Shown: positions 35,668-36,243 of the stretch, in pieces
How positions within the stretch are numbered: position 1 is the first letter of the stretch
Layout of the letters: each line of letters begins with the position of its first letter
Assembly: GCA_001683845.1 (NCBI GenBank)
Contig: LXQI01000022.1
Location: forward strand, 40,677 to 76,919
DNA from: Erythrobacter sp. ANT-B3C2
Lineage (GTDB): Bacteria; Pseudomonadota; Alphaproteobacteria; Sphingomonadales; Sphingomonadaceae
Direction of reading: 5' to 3'
DNA: 36,243 nt
The notes under the pieces: generated by a model
Told to the model about the DNA's origin: nothing
Seen by the model: the letters and a program-made list of their open reading frames with translations, nothing else
The model's database searches: none
Program-made: the position numbers and the translations under genes

Positions 35668-36144
35668 TTAGCTCTCGCCCCACATGCGGATCAGGTTGCC
35701 GATCGTCTTGTCCAGAAGGAGGGCGGCACCGGCGTTCTCCGTGCCGCTGCGAACCTGCTCCAAATCGAACAGCATCTCTCGCTGATCTGGTCGCCTGATG
35801 TGGCTTTGAACCCAACCGATGCAGGCAAGACGCGTCCCGCGGGTCACCTGCACTACCTGATGAACCTGACTGGTCGCATAGAAGACAACTGAACCTGCCC
35901 TTGGCTTGAACACCCGATCACCGCCTGTGTCCTGGATGAGGAGCGCACCTCCGTCGTAGCATTCGGGATCAGAGAGGAAGAGCGTGAAGCTGACATCCGT
36001 TCGAAGAGGCCAGCCGGCATCGTCTTCAATAATCGCGTTATCGGTATGGGCCCCATAGTGATGGCCCAATTCGTAGCGCGAGAAAATCGTGCTCGACCAG
36101 CGCACTGGACGGACAAAGCTGCGGACCACGGGGTGGGCTTTCAT
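35668..36144 (-). CDS. PKHD-type 2OG-Fe(II) oxygenase (Fe2+-dependent dioxygenase), 5' end damaged or short
   Basis: A 158-residue product with the jelly-roll core of the PKHD/YbiX hydroxylase family. The iron ligands HxD are in YGAHTDNAI, and the distal His in SQVHQVVQVTRGTRLA, followed by the Arg that holds 2-oxoglutarate. Other family text: RTDVSFTLFLSDPECYDGGA and IQSH-like VQSHIRRPDQREMLFDLEQ. Family members are about 225 residues, so about 65 N-terminal residues are missing. Family-like text (VRALGCLVRTA) continues in frame above ATG 36144 to a TGA at 36187-36189, and another frame upstream shows LNHNLKS, like the expected VKNNLQ segment. The gene is probably frameshifted, and it runs off the window. 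Confidence 0.7.
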   Translation of the reverse strand: MKAHPVVRSFVRPVRWSSTIFSRYELGHHYGAHTDNAIIEDDAGWPLRTDVSFTLFLSDPECYDGGALLIQDTGGDRVFKPRAGSVVFYATSQVHQVVQVTRGTRLACIGWVQSHIRRPDQREMLFDLEQVRSGTENAGAALLLDKTIGNLIRMWGES

Positions 36145-36243
36145 GGCAGTCCGAACCAGACAGCCTAGCGCCCTTACTGTCCCCCGTCAGCACCAATGGC
36201 ACAGATTTGAGGTTGTGATTTAAGGAGGGTTGGGGCTTCGTCG

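Overview
The window is a GC-rich chromosomal segment of an alphaproteobacterium. It most likely comes from the order Sphingomonadales, probably an Erythrobacteraceae-type organism. The pointers are a PEPxxWA-type C-terminal sorting signal, the gene order PBP-activator-like lipoprotein / rsmI / yraN / gshB, the run radA / cvpA / IscU-like scaffold / alr / phaR, and a dnaK promoter matching the alphaproteobacterial RpoH consensus. The genus is an inference.

From 1 to about 31.8 kb the window is densely packed housekeeping DNA. It starts inside parE (minus strand, C-terminus off the window). An exported DUF4394 protein follows, with a strong terminator. A penicillin-binding-protein-activator-like lipoprotein is divergent from rsmI-yraN-gshB, which leads into DedA and cytochrome b561 genes. 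A minus-strand operon rph-rdgB-hemW-xerC is joined by 4-bp overlaps or very short gaps. The heat-shock genes hrcA-grpE and dnaK-dnaJ flank a small lipoprotein, a HELTH-motif protein and a copper chaperone. Next come radA, cvpA, a two-cysteine Fe-S scaffold-like protein, alr, phaR, proS, two small exported or membrane proteins, an M28 peptidase and rnr. A Usp gene, then pdhC (E2), a hotdog thioesterase and lpdA (E3) close this part.

From about 31.83 kb to the end the character changes. GC and third-position GC look lower, gaps are long, and several genes are truncated or frameshifted. The segment holds a 561-bp gene-free stretch with clustered inverted repeats. It also holds a 434-aa protein that joins a class I methyltransferase to a transmembrane helix and an anti-sigma-factor-like outer domain. 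Behind it lie a frameshifted conserved hypothetical gene and an unrecognised minus-strand remnant. A minus-strand stress-type cluster closes the window: a PKHD-type 2OG-Fe(II) oxygenase, a broken Usp, and a TraR/DksA zinc-finger protein. This looks like a decaying accessory region.

The most unusual item is the methyltransferase / anti-sigma-like fusion at 32388-33692. It could be a new membrane-anchored sensor-methyltransferase or the product of a deletion that fused two genes. I found no CRISPR array, rRNA, tRNA, complete insertion sequence or recognisable defence system.
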